Source of the DNA: Gymnothorax reevesii
Taxonomy: Eukaryota > Chordata > Actinopteri > Anguilliformes > Muraenidae
DNA length: 64,000 nucleotides
Direction: 5' to 3'
Assembly: GCA_029721435.1 (NCBI GenBank)
Contig: CM056583.1
Location: 72,787,120 to 72,851,119 of the forward strand
Shown: in pieces, positions 23,850 through 35,319 of the stretch
Position numbering within the stretch: the first letter of the stretch is position 1
Layout: each line of letters starts with the position of its first letter
Made by a program: the position numbers and the translations under genes
The notes under the pieces: generated by a model
Seen by the model: the letters and a program-made list of their open reading frames with translations, nothing else
Told to the model about the DNA's origin: nothing
The model's database searches: none

Positions 23850-24720
23850 AAGACATAAGGGTATTTAGTAGGGTATTTACGGTAAATAATAGATGGCCCA
23901 CAGGTCCTCAGCTGGCAGCTTTATGAAATAGTATGCACAAAACCTTAACAGTGAAGATGTGACTCCATGAGGGTATCTGGTTTGAGCGACAAATGGTTCA
24001 TAGGTCTTCGGCTAGCAGCTTCATGAAATGGTATGAACGAAACACCAGTCTCATCCTGGTGAAGAGGAGAATCCAGCGCACGTCTAGGCAAAGTTTCAAA
24101 GAAAAGGTCAAACCTGGGTCTAGCCTATAGAAGGAAAACTTGAATGGATAAAGGAACACTGACATTAAATGGAGGAAATTGGGAAAAAAAAAAGTAGTTA
24201 GAAGACAACTCTAATTTTGAGGAGAAAAACAATTGTGAAATGCAGAGCAAGTGAGAATATGTCGGAGGACTGCTTGACACCATCTGTCAAGCATGGCAGA
24301 GGAAATGTCATGAGTGTATTTTGTGGCTGGTAAATTGGGTAATTTGTCCAGGGTAAACAGATTCTAAAAAAAGGAAGTGTTACTTCGTTTTTGCCAAACT
24401 ATGTGGACAGCACTTGATTGGAGCTAATTTAATCCTACAGCAGGATCCTAAAGCACTGTTTCAAATTATGCAAGGCCAATTTCAGGAAGAAGCAGTCAGC
24501 TGATGTTCTGCCTGTAATTAACTGGCCTGCACAGACGCCGGATTGAAGGCCTGGTGAGCTGTTGTGGGAACAGATTGATAATATGGTTCAAAAGAAGCGC
24601 CTGCCAAGCTAATCCAGCATGCAAGGTCTGAATCCCCAAGGTCTGCAACTGAAGGATTTTTTAATGAGGGAAAACATTTGCAGTTGAAAAAGAAATCATA
24701 ATTTATTGCTCATCAACATC
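23850..24720 (+). pseudogene. Degenerate Tc1-like transposase, third family
   Basis: This begins directly next to the Ty3/gypsy remnant. The plus strand carries decayed transposase blocks in order: a leader block present twice (23900-23950 and 23990-24040, around GGTC(T/C)TC(A/G)GCT(G/A)GCAGCTT), a KRRIQRTSRQ-like linker near 24060-24090, a piece ending CLTPS-like near 24270, HGRGNVMSVF near 24290-24320, then LQQDPKAL-like, LCKANFRKKQSADVLPVINW and PAQTPD*RPGELLWEQID at 24430-24580. The last block is the third catalytic region, broken by a stop. The duplicated leader may be a small tandem duplication or two overlapping copies. Terminal repeats could not be defined. Confidence 0.75.
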
Positions 24721-24755
24721 TTGGTTATATTTTTAATTCATTTTACAACATAAAA

Positions 24756-25196
24756 TGCTAGGTTCCCACTATCACGATTCGTGGCACGATTGAAATAGTG
24801 GTCTTAATTGTGGTGATCCTATCAGTTTTTATCAAATCTTGAGGTCAGTCGTGGCAATTGTGTTGATTGTAGAGAAGTTTTGAACGGTTCAAAAATTTCC
24901 TATGATCAACACGATTAACTGTCAATTGTGATCATCGCATCACCTTGTATCCAAACCTGAAATTTTTAAGCCGATTTCACACTGGACATGAAACAAATTT
25001 TTCGCACGACAGATTACATTCAAAGTCAATGCAAAGACGCAAATACATGTGCATGTATTCGCGTCTTTGCATTGACTTTAAATGTAATCTGTTGTGCGAA
25101 AAATTCGTTTTGCGTCTGGTGTGAAAGTTCCCAATCAGCTACGAATGGCCAATCGTGGCGTTCCTAACGGAGTGCACAACAGTGGGAACTAAGCAT
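24756..25196. mobile_element. MITE with internal 152-bp palindrome
   Basis: The outer ends ATGCTAGGTTCCCACTAT and, in reverse complement, ATGCTTAGTTCCCACTGTT are inverted repeats bounding 441 bp. No coding capacity is present. The first 215 bp contain several imperfect matches to TCGTGGCA/GATTGTGG-type blocks. The second half is dominated by a palindrome (24975-25126). Confidence 0.65.
24975..25126. repeat. Long near-perfect palindrome
   Basis: Two arms of about 75 bp meet at TACATGTGCATGTA (centre 25050/25051). The arms carry TTTCACACTGGAC/GTCTGGTGTGAAA at the outside and GTCAATGCAAAGACGC/GCGTCTTTGCATTGAC near the centre. One arm of the same family occurs alone at 55336-55420. The structure is typical of a hairpin-forming MITE and is nested inside the larger element 24756-25196. 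Confidence 0.85.
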
Positions 25197-25210
25197 AAGT
25201 AACTAGATGA

Positions 25211-25747
25211 TAAGTGCCCACTGTCGGAGCTGTCAGCAGAGGACAGGGTTCAGCACGGGCACCCTTACCAGTCTACAGTACGGCTGCATAGCGCAACAAA
25301 CAGCAATGCGCTATGTGTTTTAATACCTTTCTACAAGAAACAACATGAATATTTTCAGCAATTTCAGCTAAAGTAGCTCTTCTGTTGGATTGGACCACAC
25401 GGGGCACCCTGCGCTCCCCACGCACATCATTGAGCCTTGGCCACCCAGGACCCTTTCACTGGTTCACCAGTGTTCTTTTACTGGACCACTTCACAGCAGA
25501 ATGGAAACATCTCACAAGAGTTGCAGTTTTGGAGACTCTATGACCAAGTCATCTAGCCATCATAATTTGGTCCTCGTCAATGTCACTCACATCCTTATGT
25601 TTGCCCTAGTTTCTTGTTTCCAACACATTAACTTTGAGAACAAAATGTTCACTTGTTGCCGTATATATACCCCACCCACAGATAGGAAATAATCAATGCT
25701 ATTAACTTTGCCTGTTTGTGGTAATAATGTTATGGCTTATTGATATA
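25211..25747 (-). mobile_element. Tc1-like fragment (second family), 5' portion
   Basis: Read on the minus strand, this covers a Tc1-like terminal repeat (TATATCAATAAGCCATAACATTA at the right edge), an untranslated leader and the N-terminal transposase region, up to the block CAGAGGACAGGGTTCAGCAC near 25240. It belongs to the same ACCGATC..AACATTA terminal family as the element at 6686-7880. The catalytic half and the other end are absent. Confidence 0.75.
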
Positions 25748-26221
25748 CGAGTACAAACTTTGTTTGAAAAATAATAATTTGAAGGTATTTTTTGAGATAC
25801 TTTAAATTTGATCTTGTAAAGAGTTTCACCAAATAATTCTTATCCTTTGATTTATACACAACTAATGATTACATGACTGTTATTGCTGTCTTGCTATTGC
25901 TTGGAGATGCTTGGTTTGCATATGTGCGAATACACCTCTGAATTTCCTTTGACTATATTTTCAAAGAACAGATGTTTGTATCCATGTGGATGTCACTCTA
26001 GAAAGAAGTGTTTGGAGTGCATGTAGCGTCTAAAAAGTTGAGCTTTATAATTATATGCTATACTGGGAGGCTGACTGAGACTACCTCTGCTGGTGCAATG
26101 TGCATCTTCAGGCATCAAAATATAAACATATATTTTTTTAATATAACACATTTTCACGTTGTGGAGAAATGATGAATTAAAAATTCAAAACTTTCTTAGT
26201 AACAAAGCACTGAAAAAATAT

Positions 26222-26450
26222 GCAAAAAATATAAAATATATAAAATATTATCGTAATATTATTACATATTATTATAAATATTATAATAATATATAAAATA
26301 TACAAAAATGAAGAATTTTGACTCTGATCATTTTTCTTCACATTTATTCAACGCTTATCTCCAAAGTGGCAGTTATATTAATACTAATACTAATGATACT
26401 ACTAATGCCACTACTACTACTAGTAATAATAATAATAATAATATTGAAGA
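26222..26450. repeat. AT-rich low complexity and (ACT/AAT)n
   Basis: A run of ATA/TAA-rich low-complexity DNA (26222-26305), then a trinucleotide stretch of TAC/TAA repeats (26376-26445). Confidence 0.8.
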
Positions 26451-26460
26451 TATAAACCCA

Positions 26461-26580
26461 TATCTAAAAAAAAGTTGGGACACTGTATAAAATGTAAATA
26501 AAAACAGAATGCAATTATTTTCAAATCACTTAAAACTTATATACAATCAAAAATAGTACAAAGAAAATATACAGTCCCAG
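26461..26580 (+). mobile_element. Solo Tc1-like terminal repeat
   Basis: TATCTAAAAAAAAGTTGGGA followed by AAAATGTAAATAAAAACAGAATGCAA and a TTTTCAAATCACTTA block matches the left terminal repeat of the element at 3136. No transposase of that family follows, so this is a solo or truncated end. It sits directly beside a fragment of the second Tc1 family. Confidence 0.65.
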
Positions 26581-26649
26581 GAATGGCAAACCCTGCCTCT
26601 TGCACATATATTAACTGTTTAGCTGAGCTGATCCAGTTGCCGCTGTTTT

Positions 26650-27190
26650 ACAGCCGCACGTATTCAGCTGAAGTGCATGATGTAAAAGAAAATGGGGCTC
26701 ACCGGACCGGACAACCTATTTCAACTGCTCCAAGCTCAAGTTATGAAGCTCAGGTGCCCATTTGGGGCGCTGTTATTGGTGGCCCGGGGTTAGAGTGGGC
26801 ACTTTGACTGGTCTGCAAGCTAACGAATGCAATACACTGCAGGGTATGAAGCACAGTGTGTTGTGACTCCATTCTTTTCTAAATATTAGTGCAATTTTCA
26901 GTGATTTGTGCCACAGTGGCCCATCTGTTGGTTTGGACCAGGCAGGATAGCCCTTATAGCCCTTTTGCATCATTGAGTCTTGGGTGCTTGAATCCTGTCG
27001 CTGAGTCATGGTTTAGCCCTCTGTGGGTCACTGTTAGTAGGTAGTCACATCTGCTGACACTGAGCACCCCAGAAGTCTTGCCTCCTCAGACATGCTCTAA
27101 CCCATTCATCAGATAAGAATTTGGCCCTTGTAAGAGTCGTTTTCCAATAGCTTCCACAACTATATGAGAACTGACCGTCTGCTCACTGGC
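26650..27190 (-). mobile_element. Tc1-like fragment (second family), internal part
   Basis: Minus-strand remnant of the N-terminal and linker region of a Tc1-like transposase, strongly diverged. It is recognisable by GTGCATGATGTAAAAGA near 26670, GGTGCCCATTTGGGGCGCTG near 26753, GACTGGTCTGC near 26807, TGGCCCATCTGTTGGTTTGGACC near 26918 and GAATTTGGCCCTTGT near 27118. The same block order is found in the fragment at 25211-25747. No usable frame remains. Confidence 0.7.
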
Positions 27191-30100
27191 AAAGATCTGT
27201 CTGCAGGCCTGTCTGAAGGCTATTTTGTGAATCCAAGCTTGCGAGTGTGGAAGCTTTTTTTAATTATTATTGTTTTGAAACTTGGATATCTATGCGGTCA
27301 TCAAACGCGGCATTTCTTGATGGTTTAAGTATACACACGCAGAAAAATGAAATTAAACATTTGCATTCATCGCTCTATATCCCTTTGTGCACATTTGACT
27401 GTAATTCTCAACAGCATCCCATGAGAAATAAATTGCCTATCTGTACCCAGCTAATTTCATGGATGTGTGGGAAAAATCAAGTAGCCCAAATCATCAGAAG
27501 CACTGCCATAAACATTGCTTGTTGAGGCTCACCATGAACAGTTTTTGTTGTCTCCTACAGACTTGGTTTGATTCAGTTCTGTGGTGATTTTAAGAGTTGT
27601 ATACACAGCCCAACATGAATAGTTATGATGCTCCTCACTGGATTATTCCTTAGCTTCCGCTGAAACTATGTGGATAGAAACATGAAATTGCTACAAAGAA
27701 GTGGGGAACTGAGGACAGAAAGTCTCACCTTTGACTTGTTGTTATTTTCTTTTTGGGTTGTATTATTTTCTCTCTCAAGATGATTGCTGATGGTATCACT
27801 TTCTTGTTTTTTGGACATTCATGAACTGTAAATGTGGTTGAGAGGGTGTAAATTGTCCATTCACTGTCTGAGCTGGTGGTAAGAGTATAAAAATGAATCC
27901 CATGTTGCTCAATGTGGGGATATTGTCTTTAACAGGGGTGTCTGTTTTTGGTTTAAAGGGTCGCCCACTCCTGAAACAGGAAATGGCTACAATATGGCCA
28001 GGGTTACAGCTTGTTTAAGACCCAAGGGTGTCATTAAAGACACTGACAGGGCTGGAACTTGGGTTCAATGGGAAAAATGTGTAAAGTGAAAAATACAGAT
28101 ATTTTTTAAATGAAATTTTGAGAAGATCCTCATTATCATCCACATTGCCAAATGCAGATGAACAATCACAAAGGACCGGACACACTGCAACAGCATAATT
28201 GGCCTAAATGAAGTTTAAAAGAGACATTTGTTTTAAATTTTCACATCTCACCTTCATTTTTCTAGATTCCACAGCATAAAAAAGTTACTGAAGTATGCTG
28301 GTCTCTAAAAGTGTAACTACTCATTTTGCCTTGTTATTTTTGCACCACTATATGCGCAGTAGATATGTTGACCATATTACAAAATGGCATAGTGTCACGC
28401 TATTGTATTTATTTCCATGCTAACATCAGTGCTTCCCTGTTTTAAATATGATATAGATATCGCAAAGAATACATAAACATTCATATCAATCTGGAGACAT
28501 CAGCTCCATAAGAGGGCTTATGTCTTGTCATCTTGGAAAGTGAACAAATATGTTACAAACATGGTCAGAGAAACAAGACTCTTGGCTAGAACTGTGTGCT
28601 TGGGTTGTTTATATAAGACATATCTCAATACCTTTTGGGGATCATTTCTCAATGGGATTGGAGGACTTTCAGCATTTTTGTAGGAAATTCAAAGGTCCCT
28701 TGTTGTAATTATTATTCATGCCTTTAAAGCATGTTTTATTTTTATTTGGTTGACATTTTCATCAAGCTTTTGCAGCATCGCCAGAATGAGGAGTTATTAA
28801 AGAGCTTGTTGAAGCATATTTGTGCTCTCTTGTCTCACAAAATTAAACATTTTCATTGCCATTAAAAACAGATTCCTAGTAATTCAGCGCCAGGCAGAGC
28901 AGTACACAGGGAATTCAGTATATTTTTTCACTGAAGGAGCATATAGGGAACAACTGTGTCTCCCCACTCCCCACTGTTTTCTCACAGAACTATCGAAGCA
29001 ATTTCTTGACATTGTTCGGGAAAGAGGGGGCGAAAGGGCGTCTGCTTCCCCTGAACTGGGAACGGTGATCCATAACATGATTTACTTTATGCCTCCCTTG
29101 CAAATTCAAGTGCATTACAGCATGAAGTCTATTCGGTCATGCAGCTGCATATTTTATCACAAAGTTGAATTCGATCACAGGGGTTAACAGCATACCAGTG
29201 GTTACACAGAGAATACTGGCCATATTGTCATGTTGGTGGAGCTATTTTTGTCGACACAACAATTCCCATTACTCACTTGAGACTTTTTTTAATGCAACAA
29301 AGATGAGAAAAAGGGAAAAAAGGATTCTTATCTATTTTTTACTTACAGTAACATGTTCTGCTCTGGGAATTCCCCCTTGCAAGTGCCCCCCCCCCCCCCC
29401 CCCCAAAAAAAAAAAAAAAAAAAAAAAAACCACTGTTATCATATTATATTCACAATACAAGGAGCACATTTGATTAAATGTAATTGTATATCTTTTGTCA
29501 CCAGAGAGAACTTTCCCTTTTTACTATCAAAGCTTACAGATTATCACCTCGCTAGTAATCGAGAATTTAAAGCAGGTACACATGATAACAATGATTCGGA
29601 ATACAAATCTCAAAATTTCTCTTGAAAAAAAAAAAGGAAAATCGTAATAGCAACATGCTGATTATGTTGCTTATTCTCCAAACAATGTTGGTTTTGCAAG
29701 GAAATTACAGTCAATAAGAATGTGTGTTTGATCTCCTGGATACGCTATAATAAATTGTTTTCATGACAAAGACTAGTAATGCATCCTAGATCAGAGCTGA
29801 TTAAGCGCCTCATTTTGGAGGAATGTTTCTCAGGTCAGTTGCTTCGTGTTAATTGCACCCGTGGGGTAGATAAATGATGAAACTCATTTCCCTTCCCAAG
29901 AGTCTCAGTGAGGTAAAATCTGGGGGTATCTGCTGCAGATAGTTCTGTTCCTTTAGTATCTCACCCAAACATATCTCCTGAGTACCACTCTATTTCTTTT
30001 CTAAAATACACCTGTCACCCCCATCATTGATCTATTTTGGATTTAGAAAGTCTGTGAGTCCTGATATTAATAACTTGAACAGGTGTTTTGGTTCTCCTCC

Positions 30101-31684
30101 CCAAGAACAGCTCTTCAGAGCTGCAGGGCGATTAAAGAGGCTCGGTATGGTGAACCAACCAGGTACTGGATGCTTGATTTAGGGCAGAACCTTGAAACAT
30201 ATTACTGCCTACTTTGCCTTCTCATTGCTATGTGGAAACCATGACTGAATCATCAGTCCCCTGAGAATTGGCAGAAACCATCAGATGCACCGTAATCCAT
30301 CTGTACCTCCCCACGCATTCCATGTCAGATAAATATTGACTTGTATGAAAATAAAAGTTCAGGGGAAGTTATGCAATTATGCATGTACACTTCAAAGAGT
30401 CTTGAGAAATGAGCAAAGTTCACTAAGGACTGCTGATTCCCATCCTGGGAAAGCGCAGCTCATACTGTCGACCAGGGTCTCTCAACAAACTCTGTGGGTA
30501 GCATACTTTCTTTGAAGCTGGTTCATTCTCAAGCCCATAAGTCACAATTTTTCCCTCTGCAGCTGCATCCTGCAAGCCCACCAACCTCAAAGGCTATTCG
30601 GTCCTCTCATTTGGGGTTTTTTGCACTGCCCCTTGTGTAGTTTATCCCTTGTAAATACTCTGAGTGATACTGCTGCCTTGGATTTGCTGCCCATGAGACT
30701 GTAGTCGCTCACTGAGTTCACCTGTCAATGAAACGGATGGATGATGCACACATTTTACGCAGTACCTGGCCTTGCATCTGGGCAATAATTTCCAATCTGT
30801 TTGAGGACTGAGAGACTGTCCTGATGAGCTTGGACTTTTCTCTTTAAAATTTTCAGAAGAACATTATACTGTGGGTCAATTTCCCTTTTCTGTCGCTAAG
30901 TTCTTATGCTCGTCATAAAACATTCTTTTTTTGTAATGTTTTTTCCTGTCTAATGTGATATGGTGAATGAGAATCCTTACACATCATATTCAGTCATTAT
31001 GTGTGTGGTTAGAGGCCTTTCCAAGAGCTTATGGGCAAAATGCGGAGTTCCCGAAAAAAAAACTCAATTTGCTCATGTTGAGTGCACAACCTTGTTTGCC
31101 CACGGAGGAGAGCTGCAATGCCATTTGATGAAGTGTTGGCAGAGACAGTAGCTTATGCTGTATAGTTAAGAAGTAGTAGCCCTGGTGTTATCAGCTCAGT
31201 TAGTTTTCTAAAAGGCTTCCTGTTGTTCTGGTCCCCTTGTTCATTGGCTTTGCTTCTTTCATCGGTCTCTTTAGGGTTTAGTATTCCCAGCCAGATGTGG
31301 CAAAACATTCTCCACGTGATTAATCATGCTTAATAAGCTCCTGATCACCCTGGTGTTCCAGAAGAGTCTTTTGAGAGAGGTGTTGTGAGATCCAAAAATT
31401 TGCATTGAGTTCGGAGACCACTTTTGTGCCAGCAAGCTGTCAAAATGTTTAGTTCAACAGTTTGGTATATATGCCTCTCTCTTCACACAGACTTATTTCA
31501 TCCGAGAGGCCTGTGCTTGAGTGCTAGTTCCATCTATGTTTGTTGATTCTTCCATGATTAATGTCCTGTTGTTACACCCCCTTTTAATTAATTAAAAGGC
31601 AGCAAGTATGTTGGTGATATTTAATACTCAGTGTTGGTTTTACTGACAGCATCCACGGCCCTAAAGCCTACTCTATTTACGGCC
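27191..31684. other. Long stretch without recognised genes or elements
   Basis: 4.5 kb of mostly AT-rich, apparently single-copy DNA. The only clear structure is the homopolymer junction at 29386-29429. Open frames up to 121 codons (28822-29187) show no domain or family motif. Confidence 0.4.
29386..29429. repeat. C19 run followed by A25 run
   Basis: An uninterrupted run of 19 C directly followed by 25 A. It may be partly an assembly or sequencing artefact, or an old retroposon tail. Confidence 0.85.
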
Positions 31685-32220
31685 CAATTTTTGGAAAAGT
31701 TGGGATGCAGCGCATTCCAGAAAAGTAAGGAGAGGGGTGTGTTTATCACCGTGTCACATGACTTTTCCTTTTAACAGCCCATTTGTAGTTGTTTGGATTG
31801 TTTGGGTCATTTAGGACATCAATTTTTCTAATTTTCTGGGATTTTTTTCTTTATTTATCAATCTCTTCCGCTGCTCAGATGTGGGGATCTTTATTTTTGT
31901 ATTTTATTCTTCTTCTAACACTGCTTATTTTCATTAAGGTGAAGGTCAGGGTTGCAGGTAGGCCAGTCTAGCAATCACATTCTCCAATTACGCAGGCAGA
32001 CTGTTGTAACACATGGTGAATGTGGCATCCTTTTGTCTGAAAAAGCAGGGGCTTCCATAAGAGACCTGATCGCGAAGACATGGCATAAATGTACTTGCAT
32101 GTAAAATACATGTATTTTTTTTAACTGAAACATGCCTTATAGGTGGTGTCCTCAATATTTTTGTGAGCTTTATGTCATGAAATACAGATACATTAGCACA
32201 CAGAGAGTCTCTGGTCATAG
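31685..32220 (-). mobile_element. Degenerate Tc1-like fragment (first family), 3' half
   Basis: Aligns in order with 37730-38160 of the well-preserved Tc1-like element: TTTTCCTTTTAACAGC near 31763, AGGCCAGTCTAG near 31960, GACTGTTGTAACACATGGTGAATGTGGC near 32000, and AAGCAGGGGCTTCCAT near 32043. It therefore represents the C-terminal half of the transposase on the minus strand. A foreign or strongly diverged 150-bp part lies around 31800-31940. It is inactive. Confidence 0.75.
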
Positions 32221-32239
32221 TGGAGGAAGTGCTGGTACA

Positions 32240-33000
32240 AAAGCTATTTAAAATGCAACTTGATCCCAGTTCATTATTTCTCTACCTTTAAGGTTCTGAT
32301 TTTCACACTTCATTTCCTTGACCCACATCTGTATGTATTTGTCTATTGTCCACCTAAATCAATGAAAGGTTATATGTTAGTATTCTCAAACTGATTGACC
32401 ACTGTGGTATTGAAATATGATGAGATCATTGTTGTGGGTAATTTTCATTTCCATATTGATGTCCCCTCATATGTTTTGGCTGTTGAGTGTTTAAACCTCC
32501 CAGAATCACTCAGTCTGGTCAAACGTGTGGTTGGCCAAATGCACACCCATGGCCATACTCAGGACTTCATTTTTCTGGTAGCCATGAATTTAAATAGTCT
32601 GGAGACAGAAGACATTTTCATTTTTGATGATCTTTGTGTGATCTTTGATATTCTGCTTCCAATAGCCCAGAAAAACTCAAAGCAAACCTTTTCTTCTTGT
32701 ATGATTACTTTGCAAATGGCTTCTAAGTTTTCATCCTTTTTACAAATACATCTGTGAATTCAGCACACATTCTGGGCTGCAGTGACAAGCTATATAATAC
32801 ATTTAATAATATTTGTTTGTCTGCTGAAAATGCAGTAGCACCTTTTGAAATCAGTACAGCATTTGTGCATCCGAATTCAACCTGGATAAATGATGGAATA
32901 CACAGCCTGGAGAGGGAATGCTGAAAGATTGCACAGAACAAATTAAACACCCATGACATGCAGGTGAAAAGCCGATCAAATATCGACTATACGCAGATGA
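32240..33000 (+). pseudogene. L2/CR1-like LINE endonuclease remnant
   Basis: A 120-codon open frame (32395-32757) contains IIVVGNFHFHIDVPS, the degenerate form of the GDFN.H.D endonuclease motif, followed by HTHGHTQDFIFL, the H..GHTLD block of apurinic-type LINE endonucleases. Upstream, YCPPK-like residues near 32350 fit the preceding YRPP motif. Downstream, STWINDGIHSLEREC near 32880-32925 matches the linker between endonuclease and reverse transcriptase. The intact domain nicks target DNA for reverse transcription. The catalytic Asp of GDFN is replaced by Asn, and stops occur on both sides. It may be the 5' part of the copy continuing at 35320. Confidence 0.8.
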
Positions 33001-33600
33001 AAATCCCATTATATGCTGATGAAAAGCCTCCTAAAAGAGCAGCAGAAAAGGGGTTGAAGTTGTGATTTTTTGTGTGTGTGTTTTAGTGGTAAATTATGGA
33101 TTAAATATTTTTTAAAAAATCAACTTGCAAGATTTTGGCGAGAAATACATTTTTAGAGGTTCTGCGCCTGTATTGTCAAAAATATGAAAAGCGGCATTGT
33201 ATATGTGAACACCAAACACCATTCTAAGACTCAATTGCACTAACTTTACGGAGTACCAGTAAGCCTTATTGCTATGTGCTACGTACGGTTACAGAACTTC
33301 TTGGCTTAATTCGAGGCTTATCGGAATTTTCACATTGTGTCTTTGTCTTGTCTTCACAAATAATCAATAGCAACTAAAGTTTGAAAATAAATTGATTTTT
33401 TAATGCAAAATAGGGTTTGCGTTACTACTGTAGCTACTCAAGTCAGAGTCAGAAGTAGAAGCTGCGTTCAAATTACGGGATGATGCCATCTATTTACACA
33501 AGCACGAAGACATGCAGAGAAGTAGAGAGGACACAATTATAACAAATGTTAGCCCGTGAAGAACTAAATAATTAAAGCTTTCCCTCATGTCCCACCCCTT
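33001..33600. other. No recognised gene or repeat
   Basis: AT-rich DNA between the LINE endonuclease remnant and the C-rich segment. Nothing is recognised. Confidence 0.4.
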
Positions 33601-34640
33601 GTTAATTATATTAAGTTTCTGCTCCTGTGTCTGCCCGTGCCCCTGCCTATATCTATTCCCAGCCAGCAAGCAGATTTAGATCTGACTTCGCTTCACGCCA
33701 CACCACTCCTTGCTCCTTTGCAGGGTCCCCATAACTTTCTCTATGTTCTCCGTCAGCCATCATGCCCCAGCCCAGCCTGCCCCTGCCTGCCGTTTCCTGC
33801 TCCAGCCCCGTCTTAGTCTGCCCCCCCCCCTGCCTGCTGTGTCCAGAGCCTTCTTCCGGCCAGCTGTGCCTGAGCCTGCCAGCTGTGCCATCGTCCAGTC
33901 CTGTCCGCCCTGCCTGATGTCTCCTAGCCTCCTGGTGCCCCCTGATGTCTTCCGAGCCGCAAGCTGTTCCAGTCGTCTTCCGAGCCCCAAGCTTTTCCAG
34001 TCGTCTTCTGAGCCCCAAGCTGTTCCAGTTGTCTTCCGCGCCCCAAGCTGTTCCTGTCATCTTCCGAGCCCCAAGCTGTTCCTGTCGTCTTCCGAGCCCC
34101 AAGCTGTTCCTGTCGTCCAAGTCTGCCCCTGCCTGATGTCTCACTAAGCCTTCTCCTGGCCAGCTGTGCTCTCCGAGCCTACCATCTGCCAGCAGTGCCC
34201 TTCTTCTCGTCCTGTGCCTGCCCTCTGCCTGATGTCTCCAGCCTCTGTTTGTCCCGAGGTCCCCCAGTCCCGAGCTACCCTAGTCCCGAGCTTCCCCTTA
34301 TCCCGAGTTCCCGCTTATCCCAAGTTCCCTCAGTCCTGTGTTGTCCCTGTCCAGTCCGAGTTGCCCCTTTCCCGTCCGAGCTGCCCCGAGTCTTCCCCCT
34401 AGTGTTCCCTTTCATCAGTTTTTATTTCTGAGTTTCTCCTTCCTTCTGTGCAGTTGCATGGTGGTTCTGTTGGCCTGAGTGCCTCGTTTTTCCCCTTTCC
34501 AAGTTTTCTGGTTTATTTAATTAATTTTTTGGAACCCTGCATTTAGCGTCTCATCCCACTTTGTTTCTTTGTTTCTAGTGTTTCCGAGTCCAGTTTCCGA
34601 GTGTTCCTAGCGTTTTCCTTCCTCAAACCTTAACACTTGA
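33600..34640 (+). repeat. C/T-rich repetitive segment, probably retroelement-derived
   Basis: About 1 kb of CCTG/CCCC-rich DNA with many near-duplicates of CTGCCTGATGTCTCC, CCCGAGTTCCC and CCGAGC, and the 28-bp minisatellite inside. The right end contains TTTTTTGGAACCCTGCATTT, which resembles sequence seen near fish LTR-retrotransposon ends. Open frames on both strands (145 and 163 codons) are products of this biased composition and are not credible genes. The element class is uncertain. Confidence 0.5.
33947..34114 (+). repeat. 28-bp minisatellite, 6 units
   Basis: Six head-to-tail units of 28 bp, each GTCTTCCGAGCCCCAAGC followed by TGTTCC(A/T)GTC, with a few substitutions. Since 28 is not a multiple of three, successive units are read in all three frames. 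Confidence 0.95.
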
Positions 34641-35319
34641 ATTTGCTTGCTACCTGGCTAACCTGCCCCCTATTTGGCAAACAGCACAAATGAATTTTTT
34701 TATCATTATTCCACACACATGCAAATGAACTAATTCACAAAATAGATGCAGTTTAGAATATGAGGACTCACCGGCAACCTCTCTTTGCGGTCTCGTGAAA
34801 TACGGCGTCTGAACGCATTTAATTATATCATGCATATAGCTCTGTACATCATCAATTCTCTGGTTTTAAAACCAGCTAGTCCAAATAAAACCTCTCCAGC
34901 ACTGACTTATGAATGCAGCATTGCTTTCGTGGCTTTTTGGAGTTGTTGGTGTTTCTGCTGGTCATTGTTGATGTCACTTGTTTCAGTCTTTGGCACAGTA
35001 GAAATGTTCACAGTGAGCAAGATCTCACACCCACATTGATAGTGCGATTTTTGATATTGTTCCTCATAATGTAGCCTCTGACTACACAAGATCGACGCAT
35101 TCTATATTTATTGAATAAAATGTATTAAAAACAAATCCAAAGGCAAAGTTTTAGCTTGGACATTTCACACGGAACATAGGCATTTGTATATCCAATCAAA
35201 TCGAGAGCCCAAACAATCTCAGAGCGGCGTCACATGCATAAATTAATACGTAATTAGCTTTTCGGCAATCGGTGAAATGGAATTGCAGTTAGGCTGGTTT
35301 TTCATATTTTTTCAATACA
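34641..35319. other. No recognised gene or repeat
   Basis: AT-rich sequence between the C-rich segment and the LINE reverse transcriptase remnant. Nothing is recognised. Confidence 0.35.

Noticed and set aside
33653..34144. 163-codon minus-strand and 145-codon plus-strand open frames
   Set aside because: Both are by-products of the C-rich segment and its 28-bp minisatellite. The frame shifts at every unit, and neither peptide has a recognisable domain.
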